Positions 20,232 to 30,355 of a DNA stretch of 64,000 nt are shown here, piece after piece. Where the stretch lies: assembly GCF_022647325.1 (NCBI RefSeq), contig NZ_CP071405.1:1240001-1304000 (forward strand), given 5' to 3'. Both the position numbers and the translations under genes were made by a program. The DNA is from Pantoea deleyi (lineage in GTDB: Bacteria; Pseudomonadota; Gammaproteobacteria; Enterobacterales; Enterobacteriaceae). Position 1 is the first letter of the stretch; each line of letters starts with the position of its first letter. Below the pieces are notes generated by a model that searched no databases, had not been told where the DNA came from, and saw only the letters and a list, made by a program, of their open reading frames with translations.

Positions 20232-20891
20232 GTGACCTACAGAGGTTTTCTTTTTGATTTAGACGGCACGCTGGTGGATTCCCTGCCAGCCGTTGAACGA
20301 GCCTGGAGCCAGTGGGGTGCCCGTCATGGCATCGCGGCGGATGAGATCCTGGATTTCATTCATGGCAAACAGGCGATTACCTCTTTGCGTCATTTTATGG
20401 CAGGCCAGCCGGAAGCCGCGATTCAGGCTGAATTTGTCGCGCTGGAACAGGCGGAAGCGGCGGATACCGAGGGTGTACAGGCGCTGCCGGGCGCAGTGTC
20501 GCTGCTCAACCGGCTCAATGCGCTGCAGATCCCCTGGGCGATCGTCACCTCCGGATCGATGCCGGTGGCGCAGGCACGTCATCGGGCGGCGGGCTTACCG
20601 ATGCCTGAGGTGTTCATTACGGCGGAGCAGGTGGCAAAAGGGAAACCCGAGCCCGATCCCTATCTGCTGGGCGCGGAAAAGCTCGGCCTGGCGGCAGCAT
20701 CCTGTGTGGTGGCCGAAGATGCTCCTGCAGGCATCGTCTCCGGCCTGAGCGCCGGCTGTGCGGTGGTCGCGATCAAGCCCTCCGCGCACACGCCACGCCT
20801 GAATGAGGTCGCGCTTCAGCTCGACTCGCTGGCGCAGCTGGCGATAACCCGCGAGTCTGACGGCAGCTTCAGCTTCGCGCCGATCCCATAA
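20232..20891 (+). CDS. hxpA: HAD sugar phosphatase HxpA (YfbT)
   Basis: 219 aa from the GTG at 20232, which has a perfect AGGAGG six bases upstream; upstream in-frame starts lack one. HAD motif I is FDLDGTLVDS (about 8-17), motif II is VTSGS, motif III Lys is in KGKPEPDPY, and motif IV is EDAPAGI. It dephosphorylates sugar phosphates in the cytosol. The E. coli neighbour yfbS (a membrane transporter) is missing here, so hxpA meets yfbR directly. Confidence 0.92.
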   Translation: MTYRGFLFDLDGTLVDSLPAVERAWSQWGARHGIAADEILDFIHGKQAITSLRHFMAGQPEAAIQAEFVALEQAEAADTEGVQALPGAVSLLNRLNALQIPWAIVTSGSMPVAQARHRAAGLPMPEVFITAEQVAKGKPEPDPYLLGAEKLGLAAASCVVAEDAPAGIVSGLSAGCAVVAIKPSAHTPRLNEVALQLDSLAQLAITRESDGSFSFAPIP

Positions 20892-20911
20892 GCCTGGCCC
20901 GGCGGCCAGGC
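20892..20911. terminator. Stem-loop between convergent hxpA and yfbR
   Basis: Perfect 8-bp stem GCCTGGCC (20892-20899) / GGCCAGGC (20904-20911), loop CGGC, in the 27-bp gap. No T tract follows, so efficiency is doubtful. Confidence 0.4.
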
Positions 20912-20918
20912 CGTCGGG

Positions 20919-21518
20919 TTACAGCGGCGTGTCCTGCGAGATCTCATCCAGCGACAGGCTGAAACTCGGAATAAAGACCTCAACGAAGTAATCCATCTCC
21001 GGTGAGCGGCGCTGCGCCAGCGTCTTTTCCAGCCGCGCTTTGGCCAGCAAGAACTCGTTGTTGCCGGCAGAGAGCTCCTCAAGGCACTTTACATAGGCAC
21101 AGAGCGCATCCGCCTGTTTCACCACGGCCTGCTCCTCTTCGCTGTGCAGATGCTCATCAATGAGCGGCGCATAGACCGCCTGAAATTCGTCGGGCAGCAT
21201 CGCAATCAGCTTCTGCTGGGCAATCTTCTCGATCTTCTTATATTCGTGGGCGATCTGCGCGTTGTAATACTTCACCGGCGTCGGTAAATCCCCGGTGAGC
21301 ACCTCACTGGCGTCGTGATAGAGCGCCAGCATCGCGATGCGGTCGGCATTAAGCGCTCCGCTGAATTTGAGGTTTTTGATCACGGCCAGCGCGTGCGCCA
21401 CCATGGCGACCTGCAGGCTGTGCTCAGACACGTTTTCGGTGCGCACGTTGCGCATCAGGGGCCAGCGGTTGATCAGCTTAAGACGGGAGAGGTGAGCGAA
21501 GAAATGGCTTTGAGTCAT
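20919..21518 (-). CDS. yfbR: 5'-deoxynucleotidase YfbR
   Basis: 199 aa from ATG 21516-21518 ([15 protein letters not shown]), exactly the E. coli length, with AGGA 7 bases upstream. It is an HD-domain metal phosphohydrolase: metal ligands are in [14 protein letters not shown] (His33-type) and [14 protein letters not shown]. It removes phosphate from deoxynucleoside 5'-monophosphates. It lies 69 bases downstream of alaA on the same strand. Confidence 0.95.
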   Translation of the reverse strand: MTQSHFFAHLSRLKLINRWPLMRNVRTENVSEHSLQVAMVAHALAVIKNLKFSGALNADRIAMLALYHDASEVLTGDLPTPVKYYNAQIAHEYKKIEKIAQQKLIAMLPDEFQAVYAPLIDEHLHSEEEQAVVKQADALCAYVKCLEELSAGNNEFLLAKARLEKTLAQRRSPEMDYFVEVFIPSFSLSLDEISQDTPL

Positions 21519-21587
21519 GCGCGTTCCTGTTGGCCGGCAGGGGAGAGACAAGCCCTCCCCAAATAGCCTCAGTATACGCGGGCGCAA

Positions 21588-22805
21588 TTACTGACGATAG
21601 CCTTGCAGAAAACGGCCAAATTTATTGATCGCCATCTCCAGATCGTCCACGCGCGGCAGCGTCACGATGCGCAGATGGTCGGGCCATGGCCAGTTAAAGG
21701 CACTGCCCTGAACCAGCAGCACCTTCTCCTGTAACAGGAAATCCAGCACCATCTTCTGATCGTCGAAGATATTGAATTTTTTAGCATCAATTTTCGGGAA
21801 CATATAGAGCGCACCCTGCGGCTTCACGCAGCTGACACCCGGGATATCGTTGATCAGTTCCCACGCGCGCTGGCGCTGCTCATAGAGACGCCCGCCGGGC
21901 ATGATAAATTCGCTGATGCTCTGGTAGCCGCCCAGTGCCGTCTGAATGGCATGCTGCGCCGGTACGTTGGCGCAGAGTCGCATAGAGGCGAGCATCTCAA
22001 GCCCTTCAATGTATCCTCTGGCATGTTTTTTCGGTCCGTTCAGCACCATCCAGCCCTGACGGAAACCGGCAACGCGGTAGGTTTTGGAAAGGCCATTAAA
22101 CGTCACCGTCAGCAGATCGGGGGCCAGCGCCGCGATGGAGTGATGCTGGGCCTCGTCATAGAGGATCTTGTCGTAGATCTCATCGGCGAAGATGATCAGG
22201 TTATGCTGACGCGCAATCTCCACCACCTCTGACAGCAACTCTTTGCTGTAGACCGCGCCGGTCGGGTTGTTGGGGTTGATGATGACGATCCCGCGCGTGC
22301 GGGGAGTGATTTTGCTGCGGATATCATCCAGGTCCGGGAACCAGCCTGCTGACTCGTCACACAGATAGTGCACCGCTTTACCGCTGGAGAGCGAAACGGC
22401 GGCGGTCCATAGCGGATAGTCCGGGGCGGGCACCAGCATTTCATCGCCGCTGTTCAGCAGCGCCTGCATCGCCTGCACGATCAGCTCTGAAACGCCGTTG
22501 CCAATGTAGATATCTTCTACCGTGACATCGCGCATCTCGCGCGCCTGGTAGTGCTGCATGATCGCTTTACGGGCGGAATAGAGCCCCTTGGAGTCGCAAT
22601 AGCCCTGTGCGCTGGGCAGGTTACGAATCACATCCACCAGAATCTCGTCGGGCGCTTCGAAACCAAACGGCGCGGGGTTACCGATGTTCAGCTTAAGAAC
22701 CTTGTTGCCTTCTTCTTCGAGACGCTTAGCCTCTTTCAGTACCGGACCACGGATGTCATAGCAGACGTTATCCAGTTTTCCGGATTTATCAATTTGAAAA
22801 GTCAT
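21588..22805 (-). CDS. alaA: Glutamate-pyruvate aminotransferase AlaA
   Basis: 405 aa from ATG 22803-22805 (MTFQIDKSGKLDNVCYDIRG), the E. coli length; the frame is open for 26 codons further. A class I/II PLP aminotransferase: the pyridoxal Lys is in NGLSKTYRVAGFRQGW, the Asp in IIFADEIYDKI, and NPNNPTGAVY is the substrate loop. A main route of L-alanine synthesis. Transcribed away from lrhA across a long intergenic region. Confidence 0.96.
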   Translation of the reverse strand: MTFQIDKSGKLDNVCYDIRGPVLKEAKRLEEEGNKVLKLNIGNPAPFGFEAPDEILVDVIRNLPSAQGYCDSKGLYSARKAIMQHYQAREMRDVTVEDIYIGNGVSELIVQAMQALLNSGDEMLVPAPDYPLWTAAVSLSSGKAVHYLCDESAGWFPDLDDIRSKITPRTRGIVIINPNNPTGAVYSKELLSEVVEIARQHNLIIFADEIYDKILYDEAQHHSIAALAPDLLTVTFNGLSKTYRVAGFRQGWMVLNGPKKHARGYIEGLEMLASMRLCANVPAQHAIQTALGGYQSISEFIMPGGRLYEQRQRAWELINDIPGVSCVKPQGALYMFPKIDAKKFNIFDDQKMVLDFLLQEKVLLVQGSAFNWPWPDHLRIVTLPRVDDLEMAINKFGRFLQGYRQ

Positions 22806-23768
22806 TGTTACCGCCTTAACGGGCAGCATCCTTTCGGCTGCCACAGAAATCGAACCAGCACAATGTACTCTCCTCACGGACACAAAAGAAGGGTGCTTCC
22901 CCGTTTTGGCGGGTTCGACACCTTTTCACCCGGTGCGCAGCGTAAAAATGAGGGAGTAAGAAGCTCACTGGTTAATAAGCCTACTATTCATTACAACTTC
23001 GATATTTTAATCTGGATAAAGTGGGGGGCAGCCCACATATTGCCTTGCGAGCGGAGGCGCTGCAGAGAGGGAATCATCACGCACGTTTAGCCACTGGCGG
23101 AAATACCCACTTAGTGAAATAGTTAAACGATATTTTATAAATGAACAATTTTCAGGCGATTTCTGGCTTCCCGTCAGGACGACGCCTTAATACGGCTTAA
23201 GAGTCGCCATTTTAAGGCCACGGAAGCGCGGAAAAAGTGCCTTAAGAAGAGGTTCATATGAGACCTGGCTCGCAGCATTGTGAGCCGCACTTAACACTTC
23301 CTCACTAAATTTCAGAATGCAGAAGGGTTAAAAAGTGTTCAATTATGTGGCATAAGGGTCAGTAAATGCCTTTGGCACAAAATTTACAGCGCTTTTCACA
23401 AAATCATTTCCATTTTGAAGTCAAAAATGATTAAGTATAATTTATTATTTAATGCACTTTGCCGCGTCGCCCAGCCAGCGAGCAAAGCGCTAATTTTCTC
23501 CCGCCCGGTATGTCCGGCGGGAATTGAGACAATTACGCAGCTTCCTGTATTTCCGCACCCAGTGCCATCGGTTCAGAAGTTGTCTCTGTCTTGAGGCGCA
23601 TTGTGACTCCGTCAGGGGCGTCATCAGTGCGGGTTCCACCATGAAAATTTCTTTGTGTCAGTCTTCACACAGGACTGTCATTGAGCACCATTACGGCTTA
23701 TCACTTTGATAAACCTGTAATAACACCAGGGTAGTAGTTCGTAAAAAACTTATAAGTGAAGAAAAAAC
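22806..23768. promoter_or_regulatory. Long alaA-lrhA intergenic region and lrhA leader
   Basis: 963 bp between divergent alaA and lrhA, with no gene of normal size. It holds a short open frame with a good ribosome site (23258-23308) and a GC-rich hairpin, CCCGCC (23500-23505) with GGCGGG (23516-23521). The 23640-23700 stretch contains CAGTC/GACTG arms. The AT-rich block at 23420-23455 is a plausible lrhA promoter zone. E. coli lrhA also has a long untranslated leader, so a structured, post-transcriptionally controlled leader is likely. Confidence 0.5.
23258..23308 (+). CDS. Possible 16-aa small protein upstream of lrhA
   Basis: Short frame MRPGSQHCEPHLTLPH with AGAAGAGG at 23245-23252, five bases ahead of its ATG. 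No homology is recognised. The ribosome site is the only support; a chance match is quite possible. Confidence 0.2.
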   Translation: MRPGSQHCEPHLTLPH

Positions 23769-24692
23769 ATGACTAATGCAAATCGTCCGATACTGAATCT
23801 CGACCTCGATCTGCTGAGAACTTTCGTTGCCGTTGCGGATTTGAATACCTTTGCAGCTGCCGCTGCAGCGGTCTGCAGAACGCAGTCAGCAGTCAGTCAG
23901 CAGATGCAGCGTCTGGAACAATTGGTAGGTAAAGAGCTGTTTGCCAGACATGGACGTAATAAGCTGCTAACAGAGCACGGGATCCAGCTTTTAGGCTATG
24001 CCAGAAAAATTCTTCGTTTCAACGACGAAGCCTGTACCTCTCTGATGTACAGCAACATTCAGGGCGTTCTGACCATCGGTGCCTCTGATGACACCTCAGA
24101 CACGATTCTGCCGTTCCTGCTGAACCGGGTGACCTCGGTTTATCCGAAGCTGGCAATCGATGTGCGGGTCAAGCGCAACCCCTTCATGATGGAGATGCTG
24201 AATCAGGGTGAAGTGGACCTGGTTGTGACCACCTCCAGCCCGGGTAACTTTACCTATCAGGTACTGCGTACTTCACCCACACTGTGGTACTGCGCGGCCG
24301 ACTATATCTTCCAGCGCGGCGAAGCCATTCCACTGGTGCTGCTGGATGAGCCAAGCCCTTATCGCGATATGGCGATTGACCACCTCAACGAGGCGGGCAT
24401 CCCATGGCGTATCTCCTATGTGGCTTCAACCCTGGCGGCTGTGCGCGCGGCGGTGAAGGCCGGCCTGGGCGTTACCGCACGTCCGGTTGAGATGATGAGC
24501 CCGGAACTGCGTGTGATGGGTGCGGCTGAAGGTCTGCCGGTTCTGCCGGATACGCAGTATCTGCTGTGCCGCAATCCTGACAGCGACAATGAGCTGGCGC
24601 TGGCTATCTTCAATGCCATGCAGTCCACCAACGATCCCTACAATCTGAGCAACAATCCGGACGGTGCTCTGCTGCTGGATGACGAAGAGTAA
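23769..24692 (+). CDS. lrhA: LysR-family regulator LrhA (HexA/PecT type)
   Basis: 307 aa (E. coli 312). The N-terminal winged HTH (about residues 13-72) reads [20 protein letters not shown], then [18 protein letters not shown]. The effector domain follows from about residue 95. LrhA represses flhDC and, in plant-associated relatives (HexA, PecT), controls motility, exopolysaccharide and virulence. It sits upstream of nuo as in E. coli. The tail ending GALLLDDEE is acidic. Confidence 0.94.
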   Translation: MTNANRPILNLDLDLLRTFVAVADLNTFAAAAAAVCRTQSAVSQQMQRLEQLVGKELFARHGRNKLLTEHGIQLLGYARKILRFNDEACTSLMYSNIQGVLTIGASDDTSDTILPFLLNRVTSVYPKLAIDVRVKRNPFMMEMLNQGEVDLVVTTSSPGNFTYQVLRTSPTLWYCAADYIFQRGEAIPLVLLDEPSPYRDMAIDHLNEAGIPWRISYVASTLAAVRAAVKAGLGVTARPVEMMSPELRVMGAAEGLPVLPDTQYLLCRNPDSDNELALAIFNAMQSTNDPYNLSNNPDGALLLDDEE

Positions 24693-24750
24693 TTTCGTTA
24701 ACGTGTTCTCCTCACCATCAGCCAGACTGTCTTAATAAACGCTTATAAAT

Positions 24751-24789
24751 AAGCCTCTCATTCCCTGAACAGAACGAGAGGCTTTTTTT
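24751..24789 (+). terminator. Intrinsic terminator after lrhA
   Basis: AAGCCTCTC (24751-24759) pairs with GAGAGGCTT (24776-24784), followed by a run of seven T. Confidence 0.8.
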
Positions 24790-25155
24790 ATGCCTGAATC
24801 TCTCTGTTTCTCCCTTTACCGTTAACGCCCCCGCGCTCAGCGCGTCTATAAATTCCACCTAAGCCCGAAGTGAAACTTATCAGCCGGAAAAATGAACGCC
24901 TTGTTTCGTATCGTCATTTGAGGTGGAGAATTTTCACGCAAAAAGGGCAAAACTGTGTTCTGGATCAAGAAAATACCCCTGGTAAGGGGAAGGAAAACAG
25001 AGTGATACCTGTCAAAATATGATTGTTAAATGCACGATCCATGCATACGAATACCCGCTACACTAAAATTAACCCTACAGACTGAAGCGATTTAGCTGGA
25101 AAGCGGGGCATCATTTGTTAATAATATGATGCAGGTGTGAAATAATGTTTGGATA

Positions 25156-25177
25156 CTTTTGTCAAAGTTGACAAAAG
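25156..25177. repeat. 22-bp perfect palindrome upstream of nuoA
   Basis: CTTTTGTCAA (25156-25165), AG, TTGACAAAAG (25168-25177): a perfect 10-bp inverted repeat with a 2-bp spacer. Its tight spacing looks more like a dimeric regulator site than a terminator, and no T tract follows. Confidence 0.6.
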
Positions 25178-25190
25178 GTTATAGAAAGGA

Positions 25191-25253
25191 GTAAAAAACC
25201 CCATAAAATTGCTGTTTATTAAAGAATAACAGCAACCTTTAAAAGGTTTTTAC
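25191..25253 (+). other. Nested stem structure in the nuo leader
   Basis: Outer arms GTAAAAAACC (25191-25200) and GGTTTTTAC (25245-25253) enclose a perfect 8-bp hairpin TTGCTGTT (25209-25216) / AACAGCAA (25228-25235). CCTTTAAAAGG (25236-25246) is a competing palindrome, so two alternative folds are possible. It starts about 140 bases before nuoA. Confidence 0.45.
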
Positions 25254-25332
25254 CCCTTCCCTTGAATCGATGTGGTCAGTTTGCTGCGGGAAACGCGTGC
25301 AGGATGCCAGCGCCACTTTTGATGAGTAAGCA

Positions 25333-25776
25333 ATGAGTATGTCAACTACCACCGAAATCATCGCTCAGCACTGGGCGTTTATCGTCTTTATCGTTATTGC
25401 CTTTGGCCTGTGTGCTTTCATGCTGACCGGAGGATGGCTGCTTGGCGGCAGAGCGCGCGCTCGCTACAAGGAGACGCCATTCGAATCGGGCATCGAATCC
25501 GTTGGTGATACCCATATCCGCCTGTCGGCGAAATTTTATCTGGTTGCGATGTTTTTCGTCATTTTCGACGTCGAAGCCCTCTTTTTATACGCATGGGCGA
25601 CCTCGATCCGTGAAAGCGGATGGGTCGGCTTTGTGGAAGCCGCAATTTTCATTTTGGTGCTCCTGGCAGGTCTGGTCTATCTGGTACGCATCGGCGCACT
25701 GGACTGGGCGCCAGCTCGCCGTCGCGTAGTGGTGAAAACGACTACGGTCAGCCACACCAATCCTCATAAGCAGTAA
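25333..25776 (+). CDS. nuoA: NADH:quinone oxidoreductase subunit A
   Basis: 147 aa, the E. coli length. Three membrane segments (about residues 15-35, 67-87, 97-118) surround the conserved loop [10 protein letters not shown] and [21 protein letters not shown] small membrane-arm subunit near the quinone site. First gene of the thirteen-gene nuo operon. Confidence 0.97.
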   Translation: MSMSTTTEIIAQHWAFIVFIVIAFGLCAFMLTGGWLLGGRARARYKETPFESGIESVGDTHIRLSAKFYLVAMFFVIFDVEALFLYAWATSIRESGWVGFVEAAIFILVLLAGLVYLVRIGALDWAPARRRVVVKTTTVSHTNPHKQ

Positions 25777-25791
25777 AAGAGAGGCAATAAG

Positions 25792-26469
25792 ATGGACTAT
25801 ACGCTCACCCGCATAGACCCGAACGGTGGTGAGAACGACCGTTATCCTCTGCAAAAGCAGGAAATCGTCAGCGATCCGCTGGAGCAGCACGTTCATCGCA
25901 GCGTTTACATGGGCAAACTCGAAAATGCCCTGCATGACATGGTGAACTGGGGACGTAAAAACTCCCTCTGGCCTTATAACTTCGGCCTGTCCTGTTGTTA
26001 CGTGGAAATGACGACCTCGTTCACCGCGGTTCACGACGTCGCCCGTTTCGGTGCGGAAGTTATGCGTGCCTCGCCACGTCAGGCTGACTTTATGGTCATC
26101 GCCGGTACGCCATTCACCAAAATGGCACCGGTGATTCAGCGTCTCTACGATCAGATGCTGGAACCCAAATGGGTCATCTCTATGGGGGCCTGTGCGAACT
26201 CAGGCGGCATGTATGACATCTATTCGGTTGTGCAGGGCGTCGATAAATTCCTGCCGGTTGATGTGTATATTCCCGGCTGCCCGCCACGTCCGGAAGCGTA
26301 CATGCAGGCGCTGCTGCTGCTGCAGGAGTCGATCGGCAAAGAGCGCCGTCCGCTCTCGTGGGTGGTAGGCGATCAGGGCGTGTATCGCGCCAATATGCAA
26401 TCGGAGCGTGAGAGAAAACGCGGCGAGCGCATCGCGGTCACAAACCTGCGCAGCCCGGACGAAGTTTAA
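25792..26469 (+). CDS. nuoB: NADH:quinone oxidoreductase subunit B
   Basis: 225 aa (E. coli 220). It carries the terminal [4Fe-4S] cluster N2, with ligands in LSCCYVEM (adjacent cysteines), [10 protein letters not shown] and PGCPPRPE. N2 passes electrons to quinone at the junction with NuoCD and NuoH. Followed by a 113-bp spacer before nuoC. Confidence 0.97.
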   Translation: MDYTLTRIDPNGGENDRYPLQKQEIVSDPLEQHVHRSVYMGKLENALHDMVNWGRKNSLWPYNFGLSCCYVEMTTSFTAVHDVARFGAEVMRASPRQADFMVIAGTPFTKMAPVIQRLYDQMLEPKWVISMGACANSGGMYDIYSVVQGVDKFLPVDVYIPGCPPRPEAYMQALLLLQESIGKERRPLSWVVGDQGVYRANMQSERERKRGERIAVTNLRSPDEV

Positions 26470-26582
26470 CACCGTATGGATGGACAATCGCGCCTGCAGC
26501 AGAACATCACAATTTAATGCATGGCCCCATCCTGACGCCTTCATTTGAGTGCCTGAGACCAGGCCGGAATGGTGAGTAACGT

Positions 26583-28382
26583 ATGACAGATTTGACCACG
26601 CAAGATCTCGCTCAGCCATCATGGCAAACCCGTGATCACCTCGATGACCCGGTGATCGGCGAGTTGCGTAACCGTTTTGGGCCGGATGCCTTTACCGTTC
26701 AGCCAACCCGTACCGGTATTCCGGTGGTGTGGGTAAAGCGTGAACAGATACTGGAAATCACCGAATTCCTGCGTAAATTACCCAAGCCTTACGTCATGCT
26801 GTATGACCTGCATGGCGTCGATGAGCGTTTACGTACCCACCGCGCAGGCCTGCCTGCTGCGGATTTTTCCGTTTTCTATCACCTGCTGTCGATTGAACGC
26901 AATCGCGACATCATGCTCAAGGTGGCGCTGTCTGAAAATGACATGCACCTGCCAACTCTTACCCGCCTGTTCCCGAATGCCAACTGGTATGAGCGTGAAA
27001 CCTGGGAGATGTTCGGGATTACCTTCGACGGTCACCCGCACCTGACGCGCATCATGATGCCGTCGACGTGGGAAGGGCATCCGCTGCGTAAAGATTACCC
27101 GGCGCGCGCCACCGAATTCGATCCCTTTACGCTCACGAAGCAGAAAGAAGATTTAGAGATGGAGGCGCTGACCTTCAAGCCTGAAGACTGGGGCATGAAG
27201 CGCAGCACCACCAACGAAGACTTCATGTTCCTGAACCTGGGGCCTAACCACCCGTCAGCGCACGGTGCGTTCCGCATCATTCTGCAGCTGGATGGCGAAG
27301 AGATCGTCGACTGCGTTCCCGACATCGGTTATCACCACCGTGGTGCCGAGAAGATGGGCGAGCGCCAGTCCTGGCACAGCTACATTCCTTACACCGACCG
27401 TATCGAATACCTCGGTGGCTGCGTCAACGAGATGCCTTACGTTCTGGCGGTGGAAAAGCTGGCCGGTATCGTGGTGCCCGATCGCGTTAACGTGATCCGC
27501 GTGATGCTCTCTGAGCTGTTCCGCATCAACAGCCATCTGCTCTATATCTCCACCTTTATTCAGGACGTCGGCGCCATGACGCCGGTGTTCTTTGCCTTTA
27601 CCGACCGTCAGAAAATCTACGACGTGGTCGAAGCCATTACCGGTTTCCGTATGCACCCGGCCTGGTTCCGTATCGGTGGCGTGGCGCACGACCTGCCGCG
27701 CGGCTGGGAACGTCTGCTGCGTGACTTCCTGGACTGGATGCCGAAGCGCCTGAAAGAGTATGACAAGGCCGCACTGCGTAACTCGGTGCTGATTGGCCGT
27801 TCCAGAGGTGTTGCCGCTTACAATATGGAAGAGGCGCTGGCGTGGGGGACCACCGGAGCCGGTCTGCGCGCCACCGGTCTGGACTTCGACGTGCGTAAAT
27901 GGCGTCCTTATTCAGGCTACGAAAACTTCGATTTTGAAATCCCGGTCGGATCGGGCGTCAGCGATGCCTATAGCCGTGTTCAGCTGAAAATGGAAGAGAT
28001 GTGGCAGTCGCTGCGTATTCTTGAGCAGTGCCTGAACAACATGCCAGAAGGGCCGTTCAAGGCGGACCACCCACTGACCACGCCGCCGCCGAAAGAGCGC
28101 ACGCTGCAGCACATCGAAACCCTGATCACGCACTTCCTGCAGGTTTCGTGGGGACCGGTCATGCCCGCCAATGAATCCTTCCAGATGATTGAGGCGACCA
28201 AAGGGATCAACAGCTACTACCTGACCAGCGACGGCAGCACCATGAGCTACCGCACCCGCGTGCGTACGCCGAGCTTCCCGCATCTGCAGCAGATTCCATC
28301 GGTAATCCGTGGCAGCCTGGTATCCGACCTGATCGTATATCTGGGTAGTATCGATTTTGTTATGTCAGACGTGGACCGCTAA
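26583..28382 (+). CDS. nuoC: NADH:quinone oxidoreductase fused subunits C/D
   Basis: 599 aa fusion, as in E. coli NuoCD. The NuoC (30-kDa) part is about residues 1-175, with [18 protein letters not shown]. The NuoD (49-kDa) part is about 205-599, with [15 protein letters not shown] and the C-terminal DVGAMTP and [11 protein letters not shown] stretches. It forms the quinone pocket with NuoB in the peripheral arm. Stop is 2 bases before nuoE. Confidence 0.97.
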   Translation: MTDLTTQDLAQPSWQTRDHLDDPVIGELRNRFGPDAFTVQPTRTGIPVVWVKREQILEITEFLRKLPKPYVMLYDLHGVDERLRTHRAGLPAADFSVFYHLLSIERNRDIMLKVALSENDMHLPTLTRLFPNANWYERETWEMFGITFDGHPHLTRIMMPSTWEGHPLRKDYPARATEFDPFTLTKQKEDLEMEALTFKPEDWGMKRSTTNEDFMFLNLGPNHPSAHGAFRIILQLDGEEIVDCVPDIGYHHRGAEKMGERQSWHSYIPYTDRIEYLGGCVNEMPYVLAVEKLAGIVVPDRVNVIRVMLSELFRINSHLLYISTFIQDVGAMTPVFFAFTDRQKIYDVVEAITGFRMHPAWFRIGGVAHDLPRGWERLLRDFLDWMPKRLKEYDKAALRNSVLIGRSRGVAAYNMEEALAWGTTGAGLRATGLDFDVRKWRPYSGYENFDFEIPVGSGVSDAYSRVQLKMEEMWQSLRILEQCLNNMPEGPFKADHPLTTPPPKERTLQHIETLITHFLQVSWGPVMPANESFQMIEATKGINSYYLTSDGSTMSYRTRVRTPSFPHLQQIPSVIRGSLVSDLIVYLGSIDFVMSDVDR

Positions 28383-28384
28383 TT

Positions 28385-28900
28385 ATGCACGATCAACACA
28401 TTGCCATTAAAACGATCGACCCTAACGAGGTCTTCGTGCTGAGCGCGGAAGAACATCACGCCATTGAGCACGAAAAACACCACTACGAAGATGCGCGTGC
28501 AGCCTCCATCGAAGCGCTGAAGATCGTGCAGAAGCAGCGCGGCTGGGTGCCGGATGGCGCCATCAACGCGATTGCCGAGGTGCTGGGCATTCCGGCGAGT
28601 GACGTGGAAGGCGTGGCGACATTTTACAGCCAGATCTTCCGTCAGCCGGTTGGCCGTCATGTGATTCGCTACTGTGACAGCGTGGTCTGTCATATCACGG
28701 GTTATCAGGGCATTCAGGCGGCGCTGGAGCAGCAGCTTAACATTAAACCGGGCCAGACCACGGCCGATGGCCGCTTTACACTGCTGCCAACCTGCTGTCT
28801 GGGCAACTGTGACAAGGGGCCAACGATGATGGTGGATGAAGATACCCATGTTCATCTGACGCCGGAAGGCATCCCGACTTTGCTGGAGCAGTATCAATGA
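28385..28900 (+). CDS. nuoE: NADH:quinone oxidoreductase subunit E
   Basis: 171 aa (E. coli 166). A thioredoxin-like protein holding the [2Fe-2S] cluster N1a, with cysteines in YCDSVVCH and [10 protein letters not shown]. The helical N-terminal half includes [18 protein letters not shown]. Part of the NADH dehydrogenase module with NuoF and NuoG. Overlaps nuoF by 4 bases. Confidence 0.96.
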   Translation: MHDQHIAIKTIDPNEVFVLSAEEHHAIEHEKHHYEDARAASIEALKIVQKQRGWVPDGAINAIAEVLGIPASDVEGVATFYSQIFRQPVGRHVIRYCDSVVCHITGYQGIQAALEQQLNIKPGQTTADGRFTLLPTCCLGNCDKGPTMMVDEDTHVHLTPEGIPTLLEQYQ

Positions 28901-30243
28901 CAATCAAAACGATCATTCGTACTGCTGAAACCCATCCGCTGACCTGGCGGATGCGTGACGACAAACAACCTGTCTGGTTTGACGAATACCGCAGCAAGAA
29001 CGGCTATGCCGGTGCGGATAAAGCGCTGAAGACCATGTCGCAGGATGAAATCGTCGCAGCCGTTAAAGATTCCGGCCTGAAAGGGCGTGGCGGTGCAGGC
29101 TTCTCTACCGGACTCAAGTGGAGCCTGATGCCGAAAGATGAGTCGATGAACATCCGTTACCTGCTGTGTAACGCGGATGAGATGGAGCCGGGCACCTATA
29201 AAGACCGTCTGCTGATGGAACAGATGCCGCACCAGCTGGTGGAAGGCATGCTGATCAGCGCCTTTGCCCTGAAAGCGTATCGCGGCTACATCTTCCTGCG
29301 CGGTGAATATATCGAAGCTGCGGTGCATCTGCGTCGTGCGATTGCCGAAGCGACCGAAGCGGGCTATCTGGGTAAAAATATTCTCGGCACCGGTTTCGAC
29401 TTTGAGCTGATCGTCCACACCGGCGCAGGCCGTTATATCTGCGGCGAAGAGACGGCGCTGATTAACTCGCTGGAAGGCCGTCGTGCGAACCCACGTTCCA
29501 AGCCGCCATTCCCGGCGAGTGCGGGCGCGTGGGGCAAACCGACCTGCGTGAACAACGTCGAAACCCTCTCTAACGTCCCGGCGATCCTGGCTAACGGCGT
29601 GGAGTGGTACAAAGGTATCTCGAAAAGCGAAGATGCCGGCACCAAGATGATGGGCTTCTCCGGACGGGTGAAAAATCCCGGCGTCTGGGAACTGCCGTTT
29701 GGCATCACCGCGCGCGAGATCCTCGAGGATTACGCCGGTGGCATGCGCGATGGACTGAAGTTTAAAGCCTGGCAGCCCGGTGGCGCCGGTACCGACTTCC
29801 TGACCGATCAGCATCTGGATCTGCCGATGGAGTTCGCCAGCATCGGTAAAGCCGGAAGCCGTCTGGGCACCGCGCTGGCGATGGCGGTGGACCACGAGAT
29901 CAACATGGTTTCGCTGGTGCGCAATCTGGAAGAGTTCTTTGCGCGTGAATCGTGCGGCTGGTGTACGCCGTGCCGTGACGGCCTGCCGTGGAGCGTGAAA
30001 ATCCTGCGTGCGCTGGAGCAGAAGCAGGGTCAGCCCGGGGATATCGAAACCCTGCTGCAACTCTGCCGTCAGCTCGGCCCGGGTAAAACCTTCTGTGCGC
30101 ATGCGCCGGGTGCGGTTGAGCCGCTGCAGAGTGCCATCAAATATTTCCGTGAAGAGTTTGAAGCCGGCATGGCACCGCAGGTGTTTGGTAACACCCGCGC
30201 GATTGGCGGTATTCAGCCTAACCTGCTGAAAGCCCGCTGGTAA
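28897..30243 (+). CDS. nuoF: NADH:quinone oxidoreductase subunit F
   Basis: 448 aa (E. coli 445). It binds NADH and FMN through [13 protein letters not shown] (about 62-74) and [19 protein letters not shown]. The [4Fe-4S] cluster N3 ligands are [10 protein letters not shown] near residue 353 and the later Cys in FCAHAPGAV. It takes hydride from NADH at the tip of the peripheral arm. Confidence 0.97.
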   Translation: MTIKTIIRTAETHPLTWRMRDDKQPVWFDEYRSKNGYAGADKALKTMSQDEIVAAVKDSGLKGRGGAGFSTGLKWSLMPKDESMNIRYLLCNADEMEPGTYKDRLLMEQMPHQLVEGMLISAFALKAYRGYIFLRGEYIEAAVHLRRAIAEATEAGYLGKNILGTGFDFELIVHTGAGRYICGEETALINSLEGRRANPRSKPPFPASAGAWGKPTCVNNVETLSNVPAILANGVEWYKGISKSEDAGTKMMGFSGRVKNPGVWELPFGITAREILEDYAGGMRDGLKFKAWQPGGAGTDFLTDQHLDLPMEFASIGKAGSRLGTALAMAVDHEINMVSLVRNLEEFFARESCGWCTPCRDGLPWSVKILRALEQKQGQPGDIETLLQLCRQLGPGKTFCAHAPGAVEPLQSAIKYFREEFEAGMAPQVFGNTRAIGGIQPNLLKARW

Positions 30244-30278
30244 TCCGCCGCAGAACACGGAACAGGCCTGGTGCCGCC

Positions 30279-30304
30279 GCCCCGACAATGTCGTGTGTCG
30301 GGGC
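30279..30304 (+). other. Stem-loop in the nuoF-nuoG spacer
   Basis: Perfect 9-bp stem GCCCCGACA (30279-30287) / TGTCGGGGC (30296-30304) in a 112-bp spacer. No T tract follows, so it is probably an mRNA stability or processing element inside the operon. Confidence 0.55.
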
Positions 30305-30355
30305 AAGAATATGATTAACGCTCGTCTCTGACGAGCCTGACGGAAGCATGTCACT

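Larger units (their letters stand above)
24790..25332 (+). promoter_or_regulatory. nuo operon regulatory region
   Basis: 543 bp without a gene. TACCCCT at 24974-24980 fits the NarL heptamer TACYYMT. TTGTTAATAAT at 25115-25125 resembles ArcA sites. Both regulators control nuo in E. coli. A 22-bp perfect palindrome and a nested leader structure lie closer to nuoA and are listed separately. Confidence 0.5.

Noticed and set aside
22900..22935. tRNA-like GGTTCGA near alaA
   Set aside because: No cloverleaf, anticodon stem or acceptor pairing around it.
23641..23709. 22-codon frame MKISLCQSS... in the lrhA leader
   Set aside because: No purine-rich ribosome site precedes it; likely chance.
28894..30354. 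486-codon antisense frame opposite nuoF
   Set aside because: Shadow of a strongly conserved GC-rich gene; composition rich in Arg, His and Gln and no domain.
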